64,000 nucleotides of DNA from Methanofervidicoccus sp. A16 (GTDB lineage: Archaea; AGJL01; Methanococci; Methanococcales; Methanococcaceae): contig NZ_CP022242.1 of NCBI RefSeq assembly GCF_003351865.1, positions 186,001 through 250,000 of the forward strand, read 5' to 3'. Numbering within the stretch: the first letter of the stretch is position 1; each line of letters begins with the position of its first letter. A model generated the notes under the pieces. It had not been told where the DNA came from, searched no databases, and saw only the letters and a list, made by a program, of their open reading frames with translations. The position numbers and the translations under genes were made by a program. Shown here one piece after another: positions 19,923 through 28,524 of the stretch.

Positions 19923-21005
19923 TCACAAACCATACAATATCCCTAACCTTTCGGCATATCTATATACCTGTTCCATCTCCTCAAAGGTTGGAGTTCTTCC
20001 TATATCAGGCCATCTCTCTGGATATTTGGAGACTAAATACTCGGGCCTATACTGTCCCATTATATTTACCAAGGCCTTTGGACAATTCCTTGCTATCCAT
20101 CTAAGTACAGGTTTTGAACAACACTCTATATGGTTTGGAAGTACAAGATGCCTAATTATCATATCTCCTGAGTTATAGGCTATCTTTATATTTCGGGTGA
20201 TTACCTCCCAGTAGTTTTCCACTATACTTAACCTTTCAGCACATCTGTTGTTGCCGTATTTGAAATCTGGTAACCAGATATCTATTACCTCCCTAAGTAA
20301 AGTCATGGTTTCAATACTACAGTACATATTACTGTTCCAAAGTTGAGGCACATTTATATCTAAGTACTTGAAACTCTCAAGGATCGTGTATGTACTTGGA
20401 ATAGGATCTCCTCCCACATGGTTTATATTCTTCACCCCCTCTACCCTTAACTCTTTCTGTATCAGTGCCAACTCTTTTCCACCTAATCTCACTCCACCTT
20501 TTGGATACTCCTGGCTTATATCGTAATTCTGACAAAATACACAGTGAAAGTTGCATCCTCCATAGAATATGGTACCACTGGGAACTAATGGAGGTTCCTC
20601 TCCAAGGTGGTGAAACCAACTGTGGACGTAGGTGTAATCTACCTTACAGTCTCCCTCTGCATTTCTTCTATCTACTCTACACCTCCTTTCACAGAAGTGG
20701 CAACTTTTAAATATATTTTTCGCAATTTCAACTTTAACATCTAGGAAGTTGAACTTTGGAGTGGGAATATCATCGATCTAAATCCTCTCACTTTTGATAC
20801 CCTCGAATATTTTGTCGAAATCTTTGGAGAGTTCCCTGTGGAGATCCCAGAGGTTTTTGATATCTAACTTAGTAGGATCCTCGCTCTCTATCTTTTTACA
20901 TATTAGGAACTTTGCAGGTGCCCAGTTGTTCATTACCTTATAGTACCAACTTAACCTCTCTCTGATTATGCTATTTTTCCAGATATTTCTCTTATTCCGG
21001 ATCAT
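19923..21005 (-). pseudogene. PflX-like radical SAM protein gene interrupted by one in-frame TAG
   Basis: Starting at the ATG at 21005 (GTGAAAGG just before it), the frame runs 75 codons to TAG at 20778-20780. It then stays open to 19923 in the same frame for another 284 codons. The downstream part holds a CHFCERRC cysteine cluster and GGCNFHCVFCQNYDIS, the CxxxCxxC SAM/iron-sulfur motif of PflX (pyruvate formate-lyase-activating-like) proteins. No ATG, GTG or TTG occurs between the TAG and the SAM motif, so the second part cannot start alone with an intact active site. TAG is an ordinary stop in several neighbouring genes. Either a recent nonsense mutation or readthrough. Confidence 0.8.
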
Positions 21006-21399
21006 TCCTTTCACTTTTTGTTTTTATTATGAGGGTATTTTTGAAGGAGATGCTCTAGATGGAAAGATTTTCTTACACATTTTTTCACAATAATTTTATT
21101 AGGGAAGAGAAGCTGATGTAGAGATTAGATCTTTTGGAGGGAATTTTAAAGAATAAGTTTTTATTTATATCTCACATGGAGGGATATGGATAATATTAAA
21201 AGTCATTAAAAGCTTATAATATAATACTTATCAATATTTTTTTACTAAATCTTAAATTCTAAAGTTATTTTTTAATTATTATTACAAATAAAAATTAGTT
21301 TAAACCTATAAATTATTAAAATAAATTATTAATTATTAAATAATATTATTGGCAACAATATATTCTAACTACAAATATTCAAAATAATATTGTGATACT
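21006..21399. other. Divergent promoter region at the left edge of the glycan locus
   Basis: Spacer between the radical SAM gene (minus) and gmd (plus). Strongly AT-rich over its right two thirds, with no ORF. The gmd ribosome binding site GTGAT lies 3 nt before the ATG. Specific TATA boxes cannot be chosen among many AT runs. Confidence 0.4.
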
Positions 21400-22434
21400 A
21401 TGAAAAAAGCATTAATAACTGGAATAACTGGACAGGATGGTTACTATTTAACAAAACTACTTTTGAAGAAAGGATACGAAGTTCATGGTATTGTAAGAAG
21501 AAACAGTCAGAATTCCATAGGTAATTTAAGATATCTATCTGAGGAGGAGAGGGAGCAGATAACTCTCCATTGGGGAGATATTACAGATAACCTATTTATA
21601 GACAATGTCATGAAAACAGTGCAACCTGATGAGGTTTACCATCTAGCTGCACAGAGTTTTGTTGGATTTTCCTTTGAGAATCCTAAGTTTACATATGATG
21701 TTAACATAGGGGGAACTTTGAACATGGTAAATGCTGTAAAGGAGTACTCACCATCTTCAAGATTTTACTTTGCTGCTACCTCTGAACTCTACGGGAAGGT
21801 TCAAGAGGTTCCTCAGAGGGAAACTACTCCCTTTTATCCAAGGAGTCCATACGGTGTCTCCAAGTTGGCAGGGTTTTGGACAGTGAAAAACTACAGGGAG
21901 AGTTACGATCTATTTATGAGTAACGGGATACTCTTTAATCATGAGTCTCCTATGAGAGGTCCTGAATTTGTGACTAGGAAGATAACCCTTGCAGTTGCAA
22001 GGATATACTACAATTTACAGGATTGTTTAGAACTGGGGAATTTGAATGCTAAAAGGGACTGGGGATTTGCAGGAGATTACGTCTACGGTATGTGGAAGAT
22101 GTTGCAACACAGTAAACCAGACGACTTCGTTCTTGCAACAAATGAAACTCACACTGTTAGGGAATTTGCGGAAGAGGCTTTTAAAGTAGTTGGAATAGAT
22201 ATTGAATGGGAAGGAGAAGGGGTAAATGAAATAGGTAGAGATGCCAACAGTGGTAAGATATTGGTAAAGGTGAATCCCAAGTACTTTAGGCCTTGTGAAG
22301 TAGATCTACTTATAGGAGATTACTCAAAGGCTAAAAGGGAATTAGGTTGGGAACCGAAAACTAAATTTAAAGATTTAGTTAAAATGATGGTTGAGGCAGA
22401 TCTGGAGAGGGTGGCTAATGGATTAAAAGGGTGA
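21400..22434 (+). CDS. gmd: GDP-mannose 4,6-dehydratase
   Basis: Extended SDR enzyme that converts GDP-D-mannose to GDP-4-keto-6-deoxymannose, precursor of rhamnose, fucose or perosamine. GITGQDGYYL at the N-terminus binds NADP, TSELYG near residue 127 carries the catalytic Thr/Glu, and YGVSK near 149 holds the Tyr/Lys pair. NHESPMRGPEFVTRKI is a Gmd hallmark. It opens the glycan locus, and ManC at 39755 can supply its substrate. No dedicated reductase for the keto sugar is recognised in the window. Confidence 0.95.
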   Translation: MKKALITGITGQDGYYLTKLLLKKGYEVHGIVRRNSQNSIGNLRYLSEEEREQITLHWGDITDNLFIDNVMKTVQPDEVYHLAAQSFVGFSFENPKFTYDVNIGGTLNMVNAVKEYSPSSRFYFAATSELYGKVQEVPQRETTPFYPRSPYGVSKLAGFWTVKNYRESYDLFMSNGILFNHESPMRGPEFVTRKITLAVARIYYNLQDCLELGNLNAKRDWGFAGDYVYGMWKMLQHSKPDDFVLATNETHTVREFAEEAFKVVGIDIEWEGEGVNEIGRDANSGKILVKVNPKYFRPCEVDLLIGDYSKAKRELGWEPKTKFKDLVKMMVEADLERVANGLKG

Positions 22435-22438
22435 TACT

Positions 22439-23128
22439 ATATCTAAGAGAATCCTGGCACTGATCCCGGCATACAACGAGGAGGGATCTATCAAAATTGT
22501 AATAAAAAATATTAGGAATATTGTCGATGGTATATTGGTTGTAGATGATGGAAGTAGTGATAACACTGCCAAGTATGCCAGGGAATGTGGGGTCGAAGTA
22601 ATAAGATTCCATAAAAATAGAGGTAAAGGTGCCGCTATACGGGAGGGGTATAAATACTTTTTATCTTCTAATTATGATGTGTGTATTATATACGATGCAG
22701 ATGGACAGTATAGAAAGGAAGATATACTACCTGTTTGCAAACCTATTATAGAGGATGAGGCCGATATTGTAGTAGGATCGAGGTTTCTTGGGAAGTATAA
22801 AGAGGGTGCCAATATAAACTACAGGATAAGGATACTCTGTAATCACATGTCTACCTTCGTTACTAGGATCATGTCAGGACTTCCAACTACAGATGCCCAG
22901 AGTGGATTAGTTGCCATTAACAGGTACGCTGCAGAGGTATTGGATCTGGAAGCCGATAGGTGGGGCATTCACCAGGAGATTATTATAAGGGCTGGAAAGA
23001 AGGGATTGAGGTATAAGGAGGTGCCTATAGTTTTTGAGAAGAGATTACATGGAGTGTCTCGATTGAAGGTATTGAAGTATCCTTTTGTGGCATTCCCTGT
23101 GATGTTGAAGGCGTGGCTTAGGAAGTGA
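22439..23128 (+). CDS. Family 2 glycosyltransferase with probable ATA start
   Basis: GT-A fold glycosyltransferase of the polyprenyl-phosphate sugar synthase kind, 229 aa. It reads ILALIPAYNEEGS at the start, VVDDGSSDNT near residue 34 and YDADGQY near 80 (the metal-binding DxD). The C-terminus LKYPFVAFPVMLKAWLRK is mildly hydrophobic. The frame is open upstream only to 22427, and no ATG, GTG or TTG precedes the conserved N-terminus. ATA at 22439 sits exactly where a start belongs: GGTGATACT then ATA, the same spacing as gmd (GTGATACT then ATG). The first usable TTG, 22535, would remove the nucleotide-binding strand. Confidence 0.85.
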   Translation: MSKRILALIPAYNEEGSIKIVIKNIRNIVDGILVVDDGSSDNTAKYARECGVEVIRFHKNRGKGAAIREGYKYFLSSNYDVCIIYDADGQYRKEDILPVCKPIIEDEADIVVGSRFLGKYKEGANINYRIRILCNHMSTFVTRIMSGLPTTDAQSGLVAINRYAAEVLDLEADRWGIHQEIIIRAGKKGLRYKEVPIVFEKRLHGVSRLKVLKYPFVAFPVMLKAWLRK

Positions 23129-23138
23129 TGTGATTACT

Positions 23139-24203
23139 ATGAAGATACTATATATATGTGGGAGGGAACCTTCTTACGTAAGGAACTCGGTAATACTGAA
23201 AGGTTTAAAACTTCAGAAAGATGTGGAGTTATTGGAATATACGAGCAATGCTGAGAACTATTTCAAAAGATATATATCAGTATTTAAAAAGTATTTATTA
23301 AGATATAGTAGTGATTGTGACATCGTATATGTTGGATTTCTCGGACAACCTATTGTTCCTATAGTGAAGATCTTGTCTAAAAAACCTATAATTTTTGATG
23401 CACTTATTTCAGTATATGATACGTTGTGTTACGATAGGAAAATATTTAGGTCGAATTCCATTATGGGAAAGTTATTGTATCATTTAGATAAAGCTTCATG
23501 TGATTTAGCAGATATTGTCTTGTTGGATACGAATACCCATATAACTTATTTTGTAGATACTTTTAAACTAGATAAAAATAAGTTTAAAAGGATATTTATT
23601 GGCGCTGATGACAATATATTTTATCCACGAGATATTAATAAGGATAATGATAAATTTAAAGTTTTTTATTATGGAACATATTTACCTCTACACGGTATAG
23701 AATATATTGTGAAATCAGCGAAAATTTTAGAGAACTATGAAGATATTATATTTAAAATAGTAGGAAAAGGTTTTGTATATAAAAAAATTATTAACTTAGT
23801 TAAAAAATTAAATATTAAGAATATAGAATTTGTAGAGTGGGTACCTTATGAGGAATTACCTTTAGAAATTGCTCAGGCAGATATTTGCTTAGGTGGACAC
23901 TTTTCAGACATTGACAAAGGGAAAAGAGTAATAGCAGGAAAAACTTTCCAATTCTTAGCAATGAAAAAACCTGTTATCGTTGGAAACAATCCAGCAAATA
24001 GGGAATTACTCACAGATAGAAAAAGTGCCCTATTTGTTGAACATGCCAATCCAGAAGACTTGGCAGAGAAGATCTTAGAGTTAAAAGAAAATGAGAAATT
24101 AAGGGAAAAAATCGCTGAAGGAGGATATAAAGTATTTAAAGAAAGATGCACCCCAAAGGTTATTGGAAAAGAACTTTTAAATATAATGAAAAAGGTTATT
24201 TAA
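23139..24203 (+). CDS. Family 4-type glycosyltransferase
   Basis: GT-B fold transferase of 354 aa. The N-terminal acceptor half starts MKILYICGREPSYVR. The C-terminal donor half contains FKVFYYGTYLPLHGIEY, IKNIEFVEWVPYEELP and a terminal region AGKTFQFLAMKKPVIVGN with the conserved acidic site in a divergent form. Unlike the three genes that follow, it does not carry their shared 3' block. The start is the ATG after GTGATTACT; a GTG three codons earlier is part of the ribosome binding site. Confidence 0.82.
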   Translation: MKILYICGREPSYVRNSVILKGLKLQKDVELLEYTSNAENYFKRYISVFKKYLLRYSSDCDIVYVGFLGQPIVPIVKILSKKPIIFDALISVYDTLCYDRKIFRSNSIMGKLLYHLDKASCDLADIVLLDTNTHITYFVDTFKLDKNKFKRIFIGADDNIFYPRDINKDNDKFKVFYYGTYLPLHGIEYIVKSAKILENYEDIIFKIVGKGFVYKKIINLVKKLNIKNIEFVEWVPYEELPLEIAQADICLGGHFSDIDKGKRVIAGKTFQFLAMKKPVIVGNNPANRELLTDRKSALFVEHANPEDLAEKILELKENEKLREKIAEGGYKVFKERCTPKVIGKELLNIMKKVI

Positions 24204-24214
24204 GTGATACTGTT

Positions 24215-25342
24215 ATGAAAGTAGGAATTATATCTGATAGGTTAAATAGAACATTGGCCGGAGTAGGGAGATATATCTATAATTTAATCAGGGAGTTATC
24301 TAAAATCTCTAAAGATGATTTATTTTTAATTAATTATATTGAAAACAATACTTTTAATCTAAATAAAATAATTATAAATAATCCTTTTAATTTTTTACCA
24401 AAAAAGTATGCTTATTACTCTTGGCATATTTATTTAAACTATTATTTAAAAAGTAAAAAGTTAGATTTAGATATTATACACAGTCCTGAAAATATAACTT
24501 TATTTATTAAGTTAAGAGAAAATCAAAAGAAAGTTATTACAGTTCATGATATTATGCCTTATATTTTTAATCAATATCACCACCTTTTACTTCGCTGTTC
24601 CTACAAATTTTTTCTACTAAAAACCCTTAGAACAGCAGATAAAATAATATCAGTGTCATACAATACAAAGAAAGATATTATAAAATACTTTAAAATACCT
24701 GAGGATAAAATAAAAGTTATTTACCATGGAATTGACAGAAACTACAAACCTCTCCCTGAAGAGGAGATAGAAAGTATAAAAAAGAAATACAATATAAACT
24801 ATCCCTTTATTCTATACACTGGTGGTTTAGCACCAAACAAAAATGTCGAAAGATTGATTTATGCCTTTTATAAATTAAAGAAAAAATTACCTGAATATAA
24901 ATTAATAATTACCGGTATAAAAAGATATAAATACAAATCAATATTTGAAACCATAGACAAATTAAACCTCCAGAAAGATATTATATTCACAGGATACGTT
25001 CCAGAGGAGGACCTCCCCGCCCTATACAACGCTGCAGATCTCTTCGTTTATCCCTCTATATATGAAGGCTTCGGACTTCCACCCTTAGAGGCTATGGCCT
25101 GTGGAACACCTGTGATAACATCTAATACTTCATCTCTACCAGAGGTAGTAGGAGATGCTGGGATAATGGTTGATCCCTACGATGTTGATGGGTTGAGTAA
25201 AGCGATGTATGAGGTTTTAACTAACGATGGGTTAAGGGAAGAACTGAGAAAGAAGGGTTTAGAGAGGGCTAAGTTATTCAGTTGGAAGGAGTGTGCTGAA
25301 GAACATTTAAAGGTTTATGAAGAAGTTTATAATATGAAGTGA
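24215..25342 (+). CDS. GT4 glycosyltransferase, first copy with the shared C-terminal block
   Basis: Mannosyltransferase-like GT4 enzyme of 375 aa. The N-terminal half ([20 protein letters not shown]) binds the acceptor. The donor half includes [37 protein letters not shown] and the [17 protein letters not shown] motif that grips the nucleotide sugar. The last 385 bp of coding sequence (24953-25337) are identical to those of the next two genes. The ATG with GTGAT upstream is preferred over an upstream ATG at 24146 that overlaps the previous gene. Confidence 0.85.
   Translation: MKVGIISDRLNRTLAGVGRYIYNLIRELSKISKDDLFLINYIENNTFNLNKIIINNPFNFLPKKYAYYSWHIYLNYYLKSKKLDLDIIHSPENITLFIKLRENQKKVITVHDIMPYIFNQYHHLLLRCSYKFFLLKTLRTADKIISVSYNTKKDIIKYFKIPEDKIKVIYHGIDRNYKPLPEEEIESIKKKYNINYPFILYTGGLAPNKNVERLIYAFYKLKKKLPEYKLIITGIKRYKYKSIFETIDKLNLQKDIIFTGYVPEEDLPALYNAADLFVYPSIYEGFGLPPLEAMACGTPVITSNTSSLPEVVGDAGIMVDPYDVDGLSKAMYEVLTNDGLREELRKKGLERAKLFSWKECAEEHLKVYEEVYNMK
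24953..25337 (+). repeat. Shared 385-bp glycosyltransferase block, copy 1
   Basis: Identical at every base, by eye, to 26102-26486 and 27237-27621. It encodes the C-terminal donor-binding part of the GT4 enzyme, from [10 protein letters not shown] to the last residues YEEVYNM. It is visibly richer in G+C than the 5' parts of the same genes. Directly upstream, copies 1 and 2 remain similar but clearly diverged. Confidence 0.95.
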
Positions 25343-25351
25343 GGGGAGAAA

Positions 25352-26491
25352 GTGAAAATTGGGATAATATCAGAACCATTAAATCAATCTTTAACAGGAG
25401 TAGGAAATTATACTTATAATTTAATTAAAGAATTAATAAAAATAAACTCTATCAAAGAAACTACCATTTATTTAATTAATTATAATAAAATAAAAATATT
25501 TAATAACTTAGATAATGTTATAATTAATAATCCATTTAAAAATTATCCTGTTAAAACTTATAGTTGGTATATTTATTTATTTATGAAATTTAAAGTACTT
25601 CCTTCTTCAGAACTGTCTTCTTTAGAGATTATACATAATCCTAGCCAGGCGCCAACCTATTTTAAAATTAAACAACAATATGTATATACTATCCATGATT
25701 TAACACCTATACTATTCCCTAATGAACATAAAAATGGAAAATATTTAATTTACAAACTCCTCCTACCAAAAACCCTCAGAACAGCAGATAAAATAATAGC
25801 AGACTCATATAATACAAAAAAGGATATTATAAAATATTTTAAAATACCTGAAGATAAAATAAAAGTTATACACCTTGGAGTTGATGAAAAATATAAACCC
25901 CTATCTGAGGAGGAGATTAACAGTATAAAAAAGAAATACAGTATAAACTATCCTTTTATTCTATACGTTGGGACATTGGAACCGAGAAAAAACATTCCCA
26001 CCCTCATTAAAGCATACTACAAACTTAAAAAACAGGGATTGCCACATAAGCTAGTTATTACCGGTAAAAAAGGATGGAAATATAAATCAATATTTGAAAC
26101 CATAGACAAATTAAACCTCCAGAAAGATATTATATTCACAGGATACGTTCCAGAGGAGGACCTCCCCGCCCTATACAACGCTGCAGATCTCTTCGTTTAT
26201 CCCTCTATATATGAAGGCTTCGGACTTCCACCCTTAGAGGCTATGGCCTGTGGAACACCTGTGATAACATCTAATACTTCATCTCTACCAGAGGTAGTAG
26301 GAGATGCTGGGATAATGGTTGATCCCTACGATGTTGATGGGTTGAGTAAAGCGATGTATGAGGTTTTAACTAACGATGGGTTAAGGGAAGAACTGAGAAA
26401 GAAGGGTTTAGAGAGGGCTAAGTTATTCAGTTGGAAGGAGTGTGCTGAAGAACATTTAAAGGTTTATGAAGAAGTTTATAATATGAGATAA
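25352..26491 (+). CDS. GT4 glycosyltransferase, second copy with the shared C-terminal block
   Basis: GT4 enzyme of 379 aa starting at GTG with GGGGAG 5 nt upstream. The N-terminal third ([20 protein letters not shown]) resembles copy 1 only loosely. The middle ([29 protein letters not shown]) is close to copy 1, and the last 385 bp are identical to copies 1 and 3. This graded similarity is what partial gene conversion would leave. It probably adds the same type of donor sugar as its neighbours but to a different acceptor. Confidence 0.85.
   Translation: MKIGIISEPLNQSLTGVGNYTYNLIKELIKINSIKETTIYLINYNKIKIFNNLDNVIINNPFKNYPVKTYSWYIYLFMKFKVLPSSELSSLEIIHNPSQAPTYFKIKQQYVYTIHDLTPILFPNEHKNGKYLIYKLLLPKTLRTADKIIADSYNTKKDIIKYFKIPEDKIKVIHLGVDEKYKPLSEEEINSIKKKYSINYPFILYVGTLEPRKNIPTLIKAYYKLKKQGLPHKLVITGKKGWKYKSIFETIDKLNLQKDIIFTGYVPEEDLPALYNAADLFVYPSIYEGFGLPPLEAMACGTPVITSNTSSLPEVVGDAGIMVDPYDVDGLSKAMYEVLTNDGLREELRKKGLERAKLFSWKECAEEHLKVYEEVYNMR
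26102..26486 (+). repeat. Shared 385-bp glycosyltransferase block, copy 2
   Basis: Same block as 24953-25337. Here identity ends at the last codons (GAGATAA in place of GAAGTGA), whereas copies 1 and 3 also share the stop codon and the next few bases. Copies 1 and 2 extend their identity leftwards by about 20 bp beyond the three-way limit. Confidence 0.95.
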
Positions 26492-26506
26492 ATAGGAGGG
26501 AAAATA

Positions 26507-27626
26507 ATGGTAACTCAAAAAAAAAATTAAAGTTGATGCAATTATTGGATTTAAGATGAATGAAATTTTTGGGAAATATAGAGTATATTATGAAACTGCA
26601 ACGAGACTGACTAACTATATTGATTTTAATGAGATATCATACTTTTTACCGAAATATAAGATTCCATGTAAAACTATTATTTGTAATTTAATATTTTATC
26701 CAAAAATAGTTAAAAATTCTCTCAGGAAAGATACAGATTTAGTTCATGTGTGGTCTCAGGAAGAGGCATTTATTATTAACAAATTTAAATTTAATACAAA
26801 AACAATAGTAACGTGTCTAGATATAATCCCGATATTATACAAAAAAAATAATGGTCTAATATACGCTTCTTTTATAAAATACTCCCTAAAAGGTATGAAA
26901 AAAAGTGACAGAATTATAACAATATCAAAACATGTTAAAAATGATCTTGTTAGACATTTTAGTATTTCAGAAGAGAAGATTAATGTGATTTATTTGGGTG
27001 TTAACGAGCACTATAAACCAATTCCTGAGAATGAAATTGAGAAAATTAAATATAAATATAATTTAAAATTCCCTTTTATTTTATATGTCGGTTCAGAGCA
27101 GCCTAGAAAGAACTTTCCAACACTTATTAAGGCATTTTATAAGCTAAAAACTAAATACGGTTTTAATAATATCAAATTGGTGAAAGCTGGAAATCCTCAA
27201 ATAAGTAAATACAAACGAAAACACATTATGAAATTAATAGACAAATTAAACCTCCAGAAAGATATTATATTCACAGGATACGTTCCAGAGGAGGACCTCC
27301 CCGCCCTATACAACGCTGCAGATCTCTTCGTTTATCCCTCTATATATGAAGGCTTCGGACTTCCACCCTTAGAGGCTATGGCCTGTGGAACACCTGTGAT
27401 AACATCTAATACTTCATCTCTACCAGAGGTAGTAGGAGATGCTGGGATAATGGTTGATCCCTACGATGTTGATGGGTTGAGTAAAGCGATGTATGAGGTT
27501 TTAACTAACGATGGGTTAAGGGAAGAACTGAGAAAGAAGGGTTTAGAGAGGGCTAAGTTATTCAGTTGGAAGGAGTGTGCTGAAGAACATTTAAAGGTTT
27601 ATGAAGAAGTTTATAATATGAAGTGA
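26507..27626 (+). CDS. GT4 glycosyltransferase, third copy, with an A10 tract that frameshifts the best start
   Basis: The donor half is again the identical 385-bp block; the N-terminal half is unrelated in detail to copies 1 and 2. The best start is ATG 26507 with GGAGGG 7 nt before it, but that frame ends after eight codons because of a run of ten A (26517-26526). Removing one A would join it to the main frame ([10 protein letters not shown], then MNEIFGKY). As sequenced, translation could begin only at ATG 26556, giving 356 aa without a ribosome binding site and lacking the first strand of the fold. Either a phase-variable tract, slippage, or a homopolymer sequencing error. Confidence 0.75.
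26517..26526 (+). repeat. A10 homopolymer at the start of a glycosyltransferase gene
   Basis: Ten consecutive A directly after ATG GTA ACT C. With nine A the gene reads from a well-placed start into the conserved N-terminus; with ten it hits TAA at 26528-26530. Such tracts are classical sites for slipped-strand mispairing or polymerase slippage. Confidence 0.85.
27237..27621 (+). repeat. Shared 385-bp glycosyltransferase block, copy 3
   Basis: Identical to 24953-25337 and 26102-26486. The sequence to its left (ACAAACGAAAACACATTATG) has no counterpart in the other two, so the left border of three-way identity is sharp. On the right, identity with copy 1 continues through the stop codon. Confidence 0.95.
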
Positions 27627-27634
27627 GGGATAAA

Positions 27635-28507
27635 ATGAAAATTGAGAAATTAAAAAATTGTATAGTTTGTAATTCTAATAAAATAATAAATATTGAGGAA
27701 GAATCTAATTTATGTATGTGTAAAAATTGTGGACACTTCTTTATAAATCCTAGACCTACAATGGAGGAAATAGCTAATTATTATTCAAGAATAGATAAAT
27801 ACGATACATGGATTGTTAATGAAAGCGCAAGAGAAGTACTATGGATTAGAAGACTAAAATTACTAAAGAAGATAAAACAGCATGGAAGATTACTAGATGT
27901 AGGCACTGGAATAGGACAATTTCTATATCTCTGCAGGCATGATTTTGAAGTATACGGGACGGAAATATCAAAATCTGCAATAAGAATTGCCAAGGAGAGG
28001 TATAACTTAGATATATTATACGGTGAACTGGAAAATATTGATTTTAAGAATTTAAAGTTTGATATAATAACACTGTTTCATGTATTGGAGCATGTACCAG
28101 ATCCAGTATCTACCATGCTTTCTGTTAAAAAATTATTATCAGAGGATGGTATTGTAGTTATTGCCATACCTAATGAAATAGAAGGTATAAGATGGAGAAT
28201 AGGAAGATTTATTAAATCGTTAGTATTTAATAAAAAATTTAGTCGATATGGGATACCAAAAATAACACTAGATGATACTCAAGGCGAGGTTCATCTATCT
28301 TATTTCACAAGAAAATCTATAAAATATTTGTTGGAAAGGACTGGATTTGAAATTATTGAAGATACCCTAGATCCATATTATGTTGTAAATGGAAGAATCA
28401 AATTTATTTTACATACTTTATATTATTATATTTGTCTGATTATTAAAAATCTACTAAATGTTAATGTATATGATACTATGTGGATTGTAGCAAAAGTTAA
28501 AAAATAA
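27635..28507 (+). CDS. SAM-dependent methyltransferase with N-terminal zinc ribbon
   Basis: Class I methyltransferase of 290 aa. An N-terminal CIVCNS...CMCKNCGHFF gives paired CxxC motifs of a small zinc site. The SAM fold follows: RLLDVGTGIGQFL near residue 90 (motif I), then LFHVLEHVPDP near 148. This build is common among methyltransferases acting on sugars or glycan intermediates in polysaccharide loci, and the position between GT4 genes and a large membrane protein fits that. The ATG after GAGGGATAAA is preferred to a GTG overlapping the previous stop. Confidence 0.82.
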   Translation: MKIEKLKNCIVCNSNKIINIEEESNLCMCKNCGHFFINPRPTMEEIANYYSRIDKYDTWIVNESAREVLWIRRLKLLKKIKQHGRLLDVGTGIGQFLYLCRHDFEVYGTEISKSAIRIAKERYNLDILYGELENIDFKNLKFDIITLFHVLEHVPDPVSTMLSVKKLLSEDGIVVIAIPNEIEGIRWRIGRFIKSLVFNKKFSRYGIPKITLDDTQGEVHLSYFTRKSIKYLLERTGFEIIEDTLDPYYVVNGRIKFILHTLYYYICLIIKNLLNVNVYDTMWIVAKVKK

Positions 28508-28524
28508 CAATTAAAGTGGGAAAT

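Noticed and set aside
20778-20780. TAG as a pyrrolysine codon in the radical SAM gene
   Set aside because: TAG ends several ordinary genes in the window, no pyl genes or methylamine methyltransferases are seen, and the residue is not in a recognised active site. It is left open only as a check.
24146-24214. Upstream ATG 24146 as the start of the first shared-block glycosyltransferase
   Set aside because: It lies inside the previous gene with no ribosome binding site; the ATG at 24215 has GTGAT upstream and begins the conserved fold.
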